This document shows, piece after piece, positions 25,600-36,500 of a stretch of 55,815 nt of DNA. Made by a program: the position numbers and the translations under genes. Each line of letters begins with the position of its first letter. The first letter of the stretch is position 1. Under the pieces are notes generated by a model. That model had not been told where the DNA came from. It did no database searches and saw only the letters and a program-made list of their open reading frames with translations. Origin of the DNA: Acetobacteraceae bacterium (lineage in GTDB: Bacteria; Pseudomonadota; Alphaproteobacteria; Acetobacterales; Acetobacteraceae); NCBI GenBank assembly GCA_027487385.1, contig JAIYDS010000037.1, positions 1 through 55,815 on the forward strand. The letters are read 5' to 3'.

Positions 25600-25618
25600 C
25601 CGGCCGCAAGGCGGCCGG
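25600..25618 (+). other. Hairpin in the cynD-cynS gap
   Basis: CCGGCCGC (25600-25607) pairs with GCGGCCGG (25611-25618) across an AAG loop. A second small palindrome CACGCTG/CAGCGTG lies at 25686-25700. Both are inside the 153-bp leader of cynS. No gene is seen in this gap. The role may be mRNA processing. Confidence 0.45.
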
Positions 25619-25730
25619 CGGCGCCCCAGGGACCATGCCACCGGCGCGACCGCCGCGCGCCGAAGCCAAGCTGGTCGTCCGACTGCACGCTGTCAGCGTG
25701 ACGCCAGCGCCGGCGATTGAGGAAAGAAAA

Positions 25731-26213
25731 ATGACGCGCGCTCAACTCACGGAAAAGATTCTCGACATCAAGCGCGAGAAGGCCTGGACCTGGAAATACA
25801 TCTGCGAGGAGATCGGCGGCATGTCGCCCACGCTCATCGTCGGCGCCCTGATGGGCCAGATGAAGCTGGTGAAGCCGCTCGCCGCCAAGGCCGCCAAGCT
25901 CTTCGGCCTCTCCGAGGTCGAGGAGCGGATGCTGAACGAGGTGCCCTATCGCGGGACGCCCATGCCCCCGACCGACCCGCTGATCTATCGCTTCTACGAG
26001 ATGGTGATGGTGAACGGCCCGGCCTGGAAGGCGCTGATCGAGGAGGAATTCGGCGACGGCATCATGTCCGCCATCGATTTCGACTTCGATTTCGAGCGTG
26101 TCGCGAACCCCAAGGGCGACCGCGTGAAGATCACCATGTCCGGCAAGTTCCTGCCCTACAAGTATTACGGGAATGAGCAGGGCATCCCCGACTACGGCTT
26201 CAAGGAAGAGTAA
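25731..26213 (+). CDS. cynS: Cyanate hydratase (cyanase)
   Basis: This 160-residue protein has the full cyanase layout. An N-terminal helix-turn-helix-like bundle is followed by the open-fold catalytic C-terminus. The three active-site residues are present with exact family spacing: Arg87, Glu90 and Ser113 (in IYRFYEMV and GIMSAIDF), the equivalents of E. coli Arg96, Glu99 and Ser122. The enzyme converts cyanate and bicarbonate to ammonia and CO2, both as detoxification and as a nitrogen source. The start at 25731 follows GAGGAAAG. It completes the cynABDS operon, ended by the terminator at 26248. Confidence 0.97.
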   Translation: MTRAQLTEKILDIKREKAWTWKYICEEIGGMSPTLIVGALMGQMKLVKPLAAKAAKLFGLSEVEERMLNEVPYRGTPMPPTDPLIYRFYEMVMVNGPAWKALIEEEFGDGIMSAIDFDFDFERVANPKGDRVKITMSGKFLPYKYYGNEQGIPDYGFKEE

Positions 26214-26247
26214 GCCGTCTTCGCGCCGGCCCGATCTGGTGCTTTAT

Positions 26248-26276
26248 CCCTCCCGAGGTCTCTCGGGAGGGTTTTT
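26248..26276 (+). terminator. Rho-independent terminator of the cyn operon, abutting the nadX start
   Basis: A perfect 10-bp stem, CCCTCCCGAG (26248-26257) against CTCGGGAGGG (26262-26271), has a GTCT loop followed by TTTTT (26272-26276). The ATG of the next gene begins two bases later. GGGAGG within the 3' arm is the only plausible Shine-Dalgarno for that gene. Confidence 0.92.
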
Positions 26277-26277
26277 C

Positions 26278-27090
26278 ATGTCTGCGGAATTGACGGTCGG
26301 CATCGCGGGGCTCGGCGCCATCGGGCTGCATCTGGCGCGCGCGCTGGACCAGGGCGTGCAAGGGCTGCGCCTCGTCGCCGTCAGCGCCAAGGACCAGGCC
26401 AAGGCCGCGGCCAATATCGCCGGCTTTGCCAACAAGCCGGCCATCGTGCCGCTCGCGCAGCTCGCCGAGTTGGCGGATATCGTGGTTGAAGCCGCCCCCG
26501 CCGCCGTCTTCGAGGAAGTGGCCTCGGCCGCCATCGAACGCGGCCGCATCTTCGTGCCATCCTCCTGCGGCGCGCTGCTGCCGCGCATGCATCTGGTGGA
26601 GCGCGCGAAGCAGACGGGTGCGCGGATCATCGTGCCCACCGGCGCGCTGCTGGGCCTCGATGCCGTGCGCGCAGCGGCCGAGGGGAATGTCTCCTCCGTC
26701 ACCATCGAGACGCGCAAGCCGCCGGGTGGCCTGGTCGGCGCGCCCTATCTGGACATCCACAAGATCGACGTGCTGGCGATCACCACGCCCACCATGATCT
26801 TCAAGGGCAATGCCTTTGACGCCGCGCAGGGCTTCCCGGCCAATGTGAACGTCGCCGCCGCCCTGGCGCTGGCCGGCATCGGGCCGGAGCGCACCATGGT
26901 GGAAATCTGGGCGGACCCGGCGATGACGCGCAACCAGCACACCATCCGCGTGGAAAGCGCCGAAGTGCGCCTGACCATGACGATCGAGAATGTGCCGAGC
27001 GTGGAAAACCCCCGCACCGGCAAGATCACGCCGCTTTCCATCCTCGCCTGCCTGCGCGGGATGACGAGCACGCTCAAGGTCGGCAGCTGA
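26278..27090 (+). CDS. nadX: L-aspartate dehydrogenase (NadX family)
   Basis: This 270-residue protein has an N-terminal Rossmann motif GLGAIG (residues 11-16). The aspartate dehydrogenase domain contains PTGALLGLDAVRAA, FPANVNVAAALALAG and a DPAMTRNQHTIRV block with the family's conserved histidine. NadX oxidises L-aspartate to iminoaspartate with NAD(P)+, either feeding NAD synthesis or, in reverse, fixing ammonia. The start at 26278 directly follows the cyn terminator, so expression depends on read-through or an unseen promoter. Its location after an ammonia-producing cyanase fits an ammonia-assimilation role, but that is inference. Confidence 0.88.
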   Translation: MSAELTVGIAGLGAIGLHLARALDQGVQGLRLVAVSAKDQAKAAANIAGFANKPAIVPLAQLAELADIVVEAAPAAVFEEVASAAIERGRIFVPSSCGALLPRMHLVERAKQTGARIIVPTGALLGLDAVRAAAEGNVSSVTIETRKPPGGLVGAPYLDIHKIDVLAITTPTMIFKGNAFDAAQGFPANVNVAAALALAGIGPERTMVEIWADPAMTRNQHTIRVESAEVRLTMTIENVPSVENPRTGKITPLSILACLRGMTSTLKVGS

Positions 27091-27147
27091 GGCTTGCGCC
27101 CGGGCCGGGGGCGCGCAAGCCTGGGGGTTCCGGAGAGGAAACACCCC

Positions 27148-29103
27148 ATGCGAAACATCGCGCTCACGCTGGCCCTCTTGGCCACACCCGCCGCCGCGCA
27201 GGTGGCCCGCTTCGAGATGGAAGCGCCCAGCCCCGCCTATGCCGGCGCCAGCTTCGGCGCGGCCGGCGCCTATGAGCTGATCCGCGGCCGCGCGACCATC
27301 GCCCTCGACCCCGCCGATCCGCGCAATGCCGTCATCGCCGATATCGCGCTCGCCCCGCGCAATGCGGCGGGCCGCGTGGAGGCGGTGGCGGATGTGCTGA
27401 TCCTGCGCCCGACGGACCCCGCGCGCGCCAATGGCACGCTGCTGGTGGAGCCGCCCAATCGCGGCCGGCAGATCATCGGGCAATTGCTGAATGACGCGCC
27501 GGGCGCCAGCAATGGCCGCTACGCGACCGCCGCCGATGCCGGCAATGGCTGGATGTTCCGCCAGGGCTACACCCTCGCCTGGATCGGCTGGCAGGGCGAC
27601 CCGACGCCGGGGCAGGGGATGCGCGTCCAGGTGCCGCGCGTGCCCAATGTGACCGGCCCCGTGCGCGATGAATTCGTCTTCGACAACACGACCAACCCCG
27701 CGACCAGCCAGCTCACCTACGAACTGGCCGACCCCTCCAGCCTGCGCGTCACGACGCGCTCCCGCACCGAGGATGCGCGCGCCACGCCGGCCGGGCTCTC
27801 GGTGGCCGTGACCGCGCCGGGCCGCATCGCCATCAGCCGGCCCGAGGGCTTCGCCGCCGGCGATATCTACGAGGTCACCTACACGGCGCGCGATCCGGGC
27901 GTGATGGGCATGGGCTTCGCCGCCTTCCGCGACGTGGCGGCGGCGCTTCGGCACGGGGAGGCGCCGGGCAACCCGCAGGCGGGGCGCGGCTCGGCGCGGG
28001 CGGTGACGCTCGGCGTCTCGCAATCCGGCCGCTTCCTGCGCGATGCGGTCTATCTCGGCTTCAATGAGGACACGGCCGGGCGCCAGGTCTTCGACGCCAT
28101 GGTGCCGCATATCCCCGGCGCGCGGCGCACCGACATGAATGCCCGCTGGGCGCAGCCCGGCCGCAACCCCTCGGACCACACGGACCGCCTCTATCCGGCC
28201 GACCAGTTCCCCTTCACCTATGCCGACACCACCGACCCGCTGAGCGGCGTGACCGACGGGCTGCTGCGCCGCTGCACCGAGCGCCGCAATTGCCCGCGCA
28301 TCATGCAGACGGATAGCGAGTTCGAGTTCTGGGGCGCGCGCGGCTCCCTGACGGTGACGGATGCGGCGGGCGGGCATGTCGCGCTGCCGGCCAATGTCCG
28401 CGCCTATATGTTCACCGGCCACCCGCATTACGCCACGGCCGATGCCTGGGCCAATCAGGGCCGGCTTTGCGCCATGCCGCTGAACCCGCTCCAGGCCGGC
28501 GCGCCCATGCGGGCGCTGATGGTGGCGCTGGAGGCCTGGATGCGGGAAGGGGTGGAGCCGCCCGCCTCGCGCACCCCCACCGTCGCGGATGGCACGCTGC
28601 GCCCCTCGGGCCTGGGCGCGCCGGGGCAGCGCATCACGGCCTTTCCCTTCCCGTCCTTGCCCGGGCTGGTGGCGCCCGATTCATTGACGCCCGCGCCGCG
28701 GCTGGACCTGACCACGCTGCCGCCGCGCATCATCGGGACCTATCCCGTGCTGGTGCCCACGCTGGACGCGGATGGCAACGCCGTGGCCGGCATCCGCCTG
28801 CCGGTGATCGCGGCCCCGCGCGCCACCTACACGGGCTTCAACCCGCGCGCGGCGGGCTATGGGGCGGGCGCGCTCTGCACCAACCAGGGCGCCGTCCTGC
28901 CCTTCGCCGCCACGCGGGCCGAGCGGGAGGCGCGGAATGACCCGCGCCCCTCCATCGCCGAGCGCTGGCCGGACCAGGCCGCCTATGTGGCGGCGGTGCA
29001 GGCCAGCGCCGCGCGGCTGGTCGCCGAGCGGCTGCTGCTGGCGGAGGATGCCGAGGCCATGGTGGCCGCGGCCGCGGCCGGGACGCTGGCGCGGCTGCGA
29101 TAG
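27148..29103 (+). CDS. Secreted alpha/beta hydrolase-domain protein
   Basis: This 651-residue protein has a signal peptide (MRNIALTLALLATPAAAQ). It matches the large 'alpha/beta hydrolase domain' proteins, with EAPSPAYAGASFGAAGAYELIRGRA at the mature N-terminus and GVSQSGRFLRDAVYLGFNED around residues 289-308, which holds the putative nucleophile (Ser291 or Ser293). AFPFPSLPGLVAPDSLTP and a tail with RLPVIAAPRATYTGFNPRA follow. Members are uncharacterised exported hydrolases. The start at 27148 follows GGAGAGGAAA, 57 bp after nadX. The substrate is unknown. Confidence 0.8.
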   Translation: MRNIALTLALLATPAAAQVARFEMEAPSPAYAGASFGAAGAYELIRGRATIALDPADPRNAVIADIALAPRNAAGRVEAVADVLILRPTDPARANGTLLVEPPNRGRQIIGQLLNDAPGASNGRYATAADAGNGWMFRQGYTLAWIGWQGDPTPGQGMRVQVPRVPNVTGPVRDEFVFDNTTNPATSQLTYELADPSSLRVTTRSRTEDARATPAGLSVAVTAPGRIAISRPEGFAAGDIYEVTYTARDPGVMGMGFAAFRDVAAALRHGEAPGNPQAGRGSARAVTLGVSQSGRFLRDAVYLGFNEDTAGRQVFDAMVPHIPGARRTDMNARWAQPGRNPSDHTDRLYPADQFPFTYADTTDPLSGVTDGLLRRCTERRNCPRIMQTDSEFEFWGARGSLTVTDAAGGHVALPANVRAYMFTGHPHYATADAWANQGRLCAMPLNPLQAGAPMRALMVALEAWMREGVEPPASRTPTVADGTLRPSGLGAPGQRITAFPFPSLPGLVAPDSLTPAPRLDLTTLPPRIIGTYPVLVPTLDADGNAVAGIRLPVIAAPRATYTGFNPRAAGYGAGALCTNQGAVLPFAATRAEREARNDPRPSIAERWPDQAAYVAAVQASAARLVAERLLLAEDAEAMVAAAAAGTLARLR

Positions 29104-29436
29104 AGGCTGACAAGGCCCCAGGCCCCAGCTGTTGATCAGGCTGGGGATGTCTCGGCCTCAAGGAAAGGGGTTTGGCCCCAGCCGCCGGAGGCCCACTTCC
29201 TTTGAGGCGTCACGGCCAGAAGGAATGGTTGCCGGCACAGGCCGGGCCGTGATCGGCCTGGTCTGAATGACAGCGTTTCTTGCCGGGAGAGCGCGAGAGC
29301 ACGAAGCCGATCGCATTCCGCGCCGCGCCGGCCGACCTGGAGCGTGATGCGTTCACATGCGTTCACTCCGCACGCTCCAGACTTTGCTGAGAGGCTGCTT
29401 CAGCCTCTCGGCGATTCCGCCTCAACGCATCACGCT
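29104..29436. repeat. 333-bp gap between convergent genes, filled with repeat elements
   Basis: No gene is seen here. It holds a degenerate copy 3 of the GC-rich palindrome (GGCCCCAGCCGCCGGAGGCC at 29174-29193), copy 2 of the GGGAGAGCGCGAGAG repeat (29276-29308) and a 14-bp inverted repeat. The inverted repeat is GAGCGTGATGCGTT at 29340-29353 with AACGCATCACGCTC at 29424-29437, the latter touching the stop codon of the giant gene. Several unrelated palindromes in one gap suggest a landing site for small repeats. Confidence 0.75.
29389..29409 (-). terminator. Hairpin downstream of the giant gene
   Basis: GAGAGGCTG pairs with CAGCCTCTC across a 3-nt loop, a perfect 9-bp stem 28 bp beyond the stop of the minus-strand giant gene. 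It is nested inside the larger 14-bp inverted repeat. No T-tract follows on the minus strand, so its termination strength is uncertain. Confidence 0.5.
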
Positions 29437-30529
29437 CTATAGCCAGATCTGCGCCACGCCCAGCGCGGGCGCGCCGCTCAGGACCAGCTCGAAATCCGCG
29501 AGACCATCGCCGCTCACATCGCCGGCGAGCACGCCGCCGGCATAGCGCAGCTGCCCCGCCGTCGCCGTAAAGGCGCCGGCGCCGAGCCAGGTGAAGGCCT
29601 GGTCGCCCGCCAGCAGGCTGTTCGCATCCAGCGCGGTCAGATCCAGCGCATCGCCCGCGGCGGCCGAGAAATCCACGAGGATGTCGCGCGTGGCGCCCCC
29701 CGCGGCACTCTCCGCGATCGCCAGGAAGCGGAAGACATCCGCCCCTGCCTGGCCTTGCAGCCGGTCCTGGCCAAGGCCGCCGATCAGCGTATCCGCCCCC
29801 GCGCCGCCCAGCAGCGTGTCGTTCCCCGCATCGCCCAAGAGCAGGTTGTCGCCCGCATTGCCGGTGATGCGGTTGGCCAGCGCATTGCCGGTCCCGCTCA
29901 GATGCGCGGTGCCGGTCAGGGTGAGCTGCTCCAGCTCCGCCCCCAGGGTGAAGCTGACCGAGGCGAGGACGAGATCCAGCCCGCCGCCTGCCAGTTCCAG
30001 CGCCACATCGCCCAGATGGTCCACAATGTAGCGGTCATCCCCGGCGCCGCCCTGCATCTCGTCGGCCCCGCCACCGCCATCCAGGCTGTCCTGGCCATCG
30101 CCGCCGATCAGCCTGTCCTCGCCGAGCCCGCCATACAGGGAATCGGAGCCGCCTTCGCCGGCCAGGAGATTGCCGGCCGCATTGCCGGTGATGCGGTTGT
30201 CCAGCGCATTGCCGGTCCCGCTCAGCGGGGCCAGGCCGGAGAGGACCAACTGCTCCACCGCCTCGGGCAGGACATAGGTGATGCTGGCAGTGACAAGGTC
30301 GAGTCCCCCATCCGCCAGTTCCATCACCAGATCGCCGGCCTCATCCACGGTGTAGCGGTCATTCCCAGCCCCGCCTTCCATACGGTCGGCGCCCGCCCCG
30401 CCATCCAGCCGGTCATCGCCGGCGAGGCCGAGCAGCGTGTCGCTCCCGCCACGGCCGCGCAGCAGATCCCCGAGCGGGCCGCCGGTCAGGAGCTCATCGC
30501 CGGCCCCGCCCGTGGCATTCGTGACCTCG
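29437..30529 (-). repeat. RTX nonapeptide repeats and type I secretion C-terminus
   Basis: Glycine/aspartate nonapeptides (GGSDTLLGLAGDDRLDGG type) occur in three clusters separated by longer beta segments. A C-terminal stretch DILVDFSAAAGDALDLTALDAN and a hydrophobic end follow. This is the usual calcium-folded RTX tail with an uncleaved type I secretion signal. Confidence 0.88.
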
Positions 30530-33500
30530 GCCACATCCAGCACGGTGATGCTCACGGCCTGTTCGGTGACGCGGCTGCCATCGCTCACCCGCAGCAGCAG
30601 CTCATGGATATTGTCCGCCCCGGCATCGCGCGGCCTTTCGTGATCCGGCGCCGCGCGGAAGCGGATCGCGCCCGTCGCATCCACGGTGAAGAGCGCCGCA
30701 TCCGCGCCCGCGAGCGACCAGGTGAGCGTGGTGCCCGCATCCGGGTCTTCCGCGCCGGCCTGCAGGACGATGCCCGTGCCATTCTCGCTGAAGCTCGCCG
30801 TGCCATTGGTGGTGATGCGCGGTGCCTCATTCACATCGGTGACCGTGATGGTGAGGAAGCGCTGCGCCGTCAGGCCGCCATCCGAGGCGATGAGGGTGAC
30901 GTCATAGCCATTGTCGCCGCCCGCATCCTGCGGCGCCTCGAAATCGGGCGTTTCCCGGAAGCGCAGGGCCCCGGCCGCATCCAGGGTGAAGCGCGCGGCA
31001 TCGGCCCCGGCCAGGGACCAGATGAGGCGCGCCCCCGCATCCGGGTCGCTCGCCGTGGCCTGGTGGATGATGCCCGCCTCGTTCTCGCTGACGCTGGCCG
31101 TGGCGCCGGAGGTGATGAGCGGCGCCTCATTGGCGTCGGTCACCGTCAGGGTCAGTGCCTGCCGCACCGTCTGCGTGCCGTCCGAGACGACGAGGATCAG
31201 CGCATGGCCATTATCGGCCCCGGCATCGCCCGGCGCCTCGAAATCGGGCGCGGTGACGAAGCTGAGGGCGCCCGTGGCATCCAGGGTGAAGAGACCGGCA
31301 TCCTCCCCTTCCAGCGACCAGGTGAGGCGCGCCTCCGCATCCGGGTCGCGCGCCATGGCCTGATAGGCGATGCCGCTGCCATTCTCGGTGAAGCTGGCCG
31401 TCACGGGCGAGGTGATGGCCGGCGCCTCGGGCGCATCGGTGACGCGGATGGAAATTGCCTGCCGGTCCGCGAGCCCGCCATCCGAGGCGATGAGGGTGAC
31501 GGCATAGGCATTGTCGCCATCCGCATCCCGCGGCGCCTCGAAATCCGGGGCGTCGCGGAAGCGCAGGGCGCCTGTGGCATCCAGGGTGAAGAGCGCGGCA
31601 TCCGCCCCGGCCAGGGACCAGGTGAGGCTCGCCCCCGCATCCGGGTCCGTCGCCATGGCCTGATAGGCGATGCCGGTGCCGTTCTCGGCGAAGCTGCCCG
31701 CGGCGCCGGAGGTGATCCGCGGCGCCTCGTTCACATCGGTCACGGTGATGCGCAGCGCCTGGCTCGCGCTGATCGCGCCATCGGAGGCGATCAGGATCAC
31801 CTCATGCCCATTGTCGCCGCCGGCATCGCGCGGCGCCTCGAAATTCGGGGCGGCGGCGAAGCGCAGGGCGCCCGTGGCATCCACGGTGAAGAGCCCCGCA
31901 TCCTCTCCGGCCAGCGACCAGTTCAGGCTCGCCCCCGCATCCGCATCACGCGCCTCCGCCTGATGCACGATCCCGGTGCCGTTCTCGGCAAAGCGGGCCG
32001 TGGCGGCGGAGGTGATGACCGGCGCCTCATTCGCGTCGGTGACGGTGATGAGCAGCGCCTTCTCGCCGCGCAGCGCGCCATCCGAGGCGATGAGCGTGAC
32101 GGCGTGGCGCGCATCGCGCGGCGCCTCGAAATCGGGCGGGGCCAGGAAGCGGATCGCGCCCGTCGCATCCACGGTGAAGAGGGCGGCATCGGCGCCTTCC
32201 AGCGACCAGATGAGGGGGCTGCTGCCCTCGGGATCCGTCGCGCTGCCCTGGTAGGCGATGCCGCCGCCATTCTCGGCGAAGCTGGCCCCCGCTCCCGAGG
32301 TGATGATCGGCGCCTCATTCACCGGGGTCACGGTGATGGTGATGGCGAAGCCCACGCCGGAGAGGCCATCGGCGACGGTGACGACCAGGTCATGCACATT
32401 GTCGCCGCCGAGATCGCCCGGCGCCTCGAAATCCGGCGTGGCCTTGAAGCGGATCGCCCCCGCCGCATCCAGGGTGAAGAGCGCGGCATCGGCGCCACTG
32501 AGCAACCAGGTGAGGGTGCTGCCAGAATCCGGATCGGTCGCGCTGGCCTGATAGGCGATGCCGCTGCCATTCTCGGCGAAGGTGACGGCGCGGGCCGAGG
32601 TGACGACCGGCGGGCGGTTGGGCACCACCGCATTCTCGATCACCACGCCGGCGCTGGCGAGGCCGAGATGGGTGCCGATGGCATCCGAGAGCCGGAGGAC
32701 GAAGCCTTCCTCCAATTCGGAGAGCATGTCGCCCGCGATCTGCAGGGTGACGCTGCGGCTCGCCTCGCCGGCGGCGAAGCTGACCAGCCCGCCGGGCAGC
32801 GCGCCGCCCAGGAAATCGGCGCCGCTGGCCGGGTTGGCGCCCTGGCCGGCCACCGCCCAGCGGATCAGGGCCGAGCCGCCGACATCGCCGCTGCGGGTGA
32901 GGGTGAAGGTGACATCCGTGCTGCCCGAAAGCGCCTCGGCCACGCGGGCGGGCGCGGCGCTGATCGAGGTGGTGTTGAGCGGGGAAAAGCCGGCCGGATA
33001 GCTGGTGCCGAGGCCGGGCAGCACCTCGGCCAGGCGCACCGTGCCGCCTTCCGTGCCATCGGTGACCCAGATGCTCCCGCCCGCAGCGCCCGTGCCGTCA
33101 TTGGCGCCGAACAGCAGCCTGCCATCGGGCAGGGCGGTGAAGTCGCGCGGGTCGCTGCCATAGGCGACGCCGTTGGCGGTGGGCCGGATATCGGCCACGA
33201 GGCTGGTGCCGGCGGCGGTGCCATCGGTCACCCAGAGCTCGGTCCCGTGGGTGCCGTCATCGGCGCCGAACATCACCCGGCCATCGGCCAGCCGGCCGAA
33301 GCCGTTGGAATAGGTGGTGCCGAAGGCGCTGCCGCCCGGGTTGATGTCGGCCAGGCGCGAGGTGCCGGCCGCGCTGCCATCGGTCACCCAGAGCTCGATA
33401 TCGCCGGTGGAATCCTCGGCGCGGAAGAGCAGGCGCCCGCCCAGCGCGGCGAAGATGCCGCCCGCCTGGTAGTTGGAGCGCAGCACCGGCAGATCGGCCA

Positions 33501-36500
33501 GCATGGAGGTGCCGGCGGCGCTGCCATCGGTCACCCAGAGCTGCCGCAGCGCCTCCGCGCTGAAGACCAGCCGCCCATCCCCCAGCGCGGTGAAGCCCGT
33601 GGGCTCGCTGCCAAGGATGCCGGGGAGGATATCCTTCACCAGCGACGTGCCGGCGGTGGTGCCATCGGTGACCCAGAGCTCGCGGTCCTGGCGCGTGGAG
33701 GTGGCGCTGAACACCGCCCGCCCATCGGCCAGCAGCGTGAGTTCCAGCGGCTGGCTGCCGGCCGCGCCGGGGCGGAGATCCGCCACGCGCTGCGTGCCGG
33801 CGGCGGTGCCGTCGGTGCTCCAGAGCTCGGCCCCCGTGCTGCCATCCTGGGCCAGGAAAACCAGACGGCCATTGCCCAGCGCGGTGAAGCCCGCGGGCGA
33901 GGAGGCGCCCGCGCCCGGGTTGATATCGGCCAGCAGCGAGGTGCCGGCTTGCGTGCCATCCGTCACCCAAAGCTCGCCGCCGCGGGTGCCGTCATCCGCG
34001 GCGAAGGCGAGGCGCCCATCGGCCAGGCGGGTGAAGCCCGCCGGGTCGCTGCCCGCACCTGGATTGATCTCGACGAGGAGGGAGGTGCCGGCGGCGGTGC
34101 CGTCCGTCACCCAAAGCTCGCGATCCGTGCCATCGGTCAGGCCGCCGAACACAACGCGGCCATCCAGCAGCCCGGCGAGGTGCTGCGGCCCGAGGCCGTA
34201 GCCCGGCGTGGCGGCGCCCGTGTCCTGCACCAGGGAGGTGCCGGGGGCGGTGCCGTCCGTCACCCAAAGCTCGGCGCCCGTCCCAGGCTCGAAGCCCAGG
34301 AAGACGAAGCGCAGCGCCGTGTCGTCATTGCCGATCAGGCTGCTGGCGCTGGCCGTGATGAGCGAGGCGCCGCTCGGGTTGGAGAGGGTGACGGTGAAGC
34401 CCTCATCCGCCTCGGCCAGGGCATCGCCGGCGAGCTGGAGGGTGATGCTGCGGCTGGTCTCGCCCGGCGCGAAGAGCACCGTGCCGCTGGGCAGCACGCC
34501 GCCCGCGAAATCGCTGGCCTGGGCGGCGGCGGTGCCGCTGCCGGTGACGGCCCAATCCGCGCTGGCGCTGCCCGTGGCATCGCCCAGCCGCGTGACGGTG
34601 AAGGTCACGCTGGTGGCGCCGGACTGGCCCTCCACCACGCGCGCGGCGGGGGCGGCGATGGCCAGGCCCGCATCGTCATTCAGGATGCTGACGCTGACCG
34701 TGCTGCGCAGCAGCGAGGCCCTTACCGGATCCGCGAGGGTGAGGGTGAAGCCCTCATTCGCTTCATGCAGCGCATCGCCCGCCAGTTGCAGGGTGATGGT
34801 GCGGATGGTCTCGCCCGCCCTGAAGCTGACCAGGCCCGAGGGCAGCACGCCGCCCGCGAAATCCGCCGCATCGGCCGGGTTCGCCCCGCTGCCGGCGACC
34901 GACCAGGCGGCGCTCGCCACCTCTGCGGTCAGGCCCGTGCGGATCACGGTGAAGGTGACGGTTGTGCCGCCCGAATGCCCCTCGGTGACGCTGGCCGGCC
35001 CGCTGACCGAGATCGCCGTTCCGAGCGCGGTGAAGCCGCCAGGGTAGCTGTTCCCCGCGCCCGGATGGATGTCCCGCAGCAGGATCGTACCGGACGCGGT
35101 GCCGTCGGTGATCCAGAGTTCCTTGCCAGAGCCGGTCTGCGCGCTGAACAGGACACGGCCATCGGCCAGCGCCTTGAATCCCTCGGGATGGCCGCCGACC
35201 CCGCTGCCCGCGGGGTAGAGATCCGCCAGCAGCGAGGTGCCGGCGGCGGTGCCATCCGTCACCCAGAGTTCGCGGCCTGCCGAGGAATTCTCGGCGCTGA
35301 AGACCAGCCTTCCATCGCCCAGTGGCGTGAAGTCGCTTGGCCGGCCGCCATCCTCGCCCGGGGCGATGTCGGCCAGCAGGGAGGTGCCCGCGGCGGTGCC
35401 ATCGGTCACCCAGAGTTCATCGCCGTGCAAGCCGTCATCGGCGCTGAAGACCAGGGCGCCGTTGCGCGCCAGGGTGAAGCGCTCGGCATCGCTGCTGCGC
35501 GAACCCTGCCGGATGTCTGCGATCAGGCGGGTGCCCGCGGCGCTGCCGTCCGTGGTCCAGAGCTCGGCGCCCAGGCTCTCGCCGCGGGCGGAGAAGACCA
35601 CCTGCCCATTCGCCAGCGTGCCGATGCCGGAGACCCTGTCGAGGGCGATCTCTGCCCCGCTGGCGGGGTCTCGGGCGGTGAGGGGGCTGGTGCCGCCATA
35701 GGTGCCGTCGGTGACCCAGGGCGTGGTGTAGCTCCCGACGATGCTGCCGAAGAGCGACCGCCCGCCGGAGAGCTGGGCCGTCCCGACCCAGGGGTCGAGC
35801 CGCTCATTGTTCAGGACGGTGGTGCCGGCCTCCGTGCCATCCGTCACCCAGATGCCCAGGCCCTCGGTGTCGAAGATCAGCCGCCCATCGGGCAGCGCCG
35901 TGAAGCCGTAGGGATCGCTGGAGTCCGGCCCCGGATTCAGGTCCACCACGCGGGAGGTGCCGCCCGCCGTGCCATCCGTCACCCAGAGCTCCCGCCCGGT
36001 CAGCCCGTCATCGGCGGAGAAGACCGCGCGGCCATCGCCCAGCCGGGTGATGTAGCGCGGGTCGCTGCCATCATAGCTGGCATCGGGCCCCTGCCGCAGC
36101 ACCGCGACGCGCATCGTGCCGCCGAAGCTTCCGTCCGTGACCCAAAGCTCCCTGCCCTGGCTCGTCAGGCCGGCGCTGAAGACGACGCGGCCATCGCCCA
36201 GCCTGGCGAATTCATCGGGGAAGCTGCTGCCGAAGGGATCGGGATCGCGCAGCAGGGAGGTGCCGGCCTCGGTCCCATCGGTGATCCAAAGCTCCGTCGT
36301 GCCGATCGGCGCTTCGCTCGCGCGGAAGACGACGCGCGTGGCGGGGCCGTCATCCTCGCGGATGATGCCGCCCGCCACCTTCTGGCTGAAGCCCAGCTGG
36401 AAGGGGTGGCTGAGCGTGACCTGGAAGGCCTCGTCGCCCTCGACGAAGCGGTCCGCCGCCACCGCGATGGTGATGGTCTGCAGCGTCTCGCCCGGCTGGA

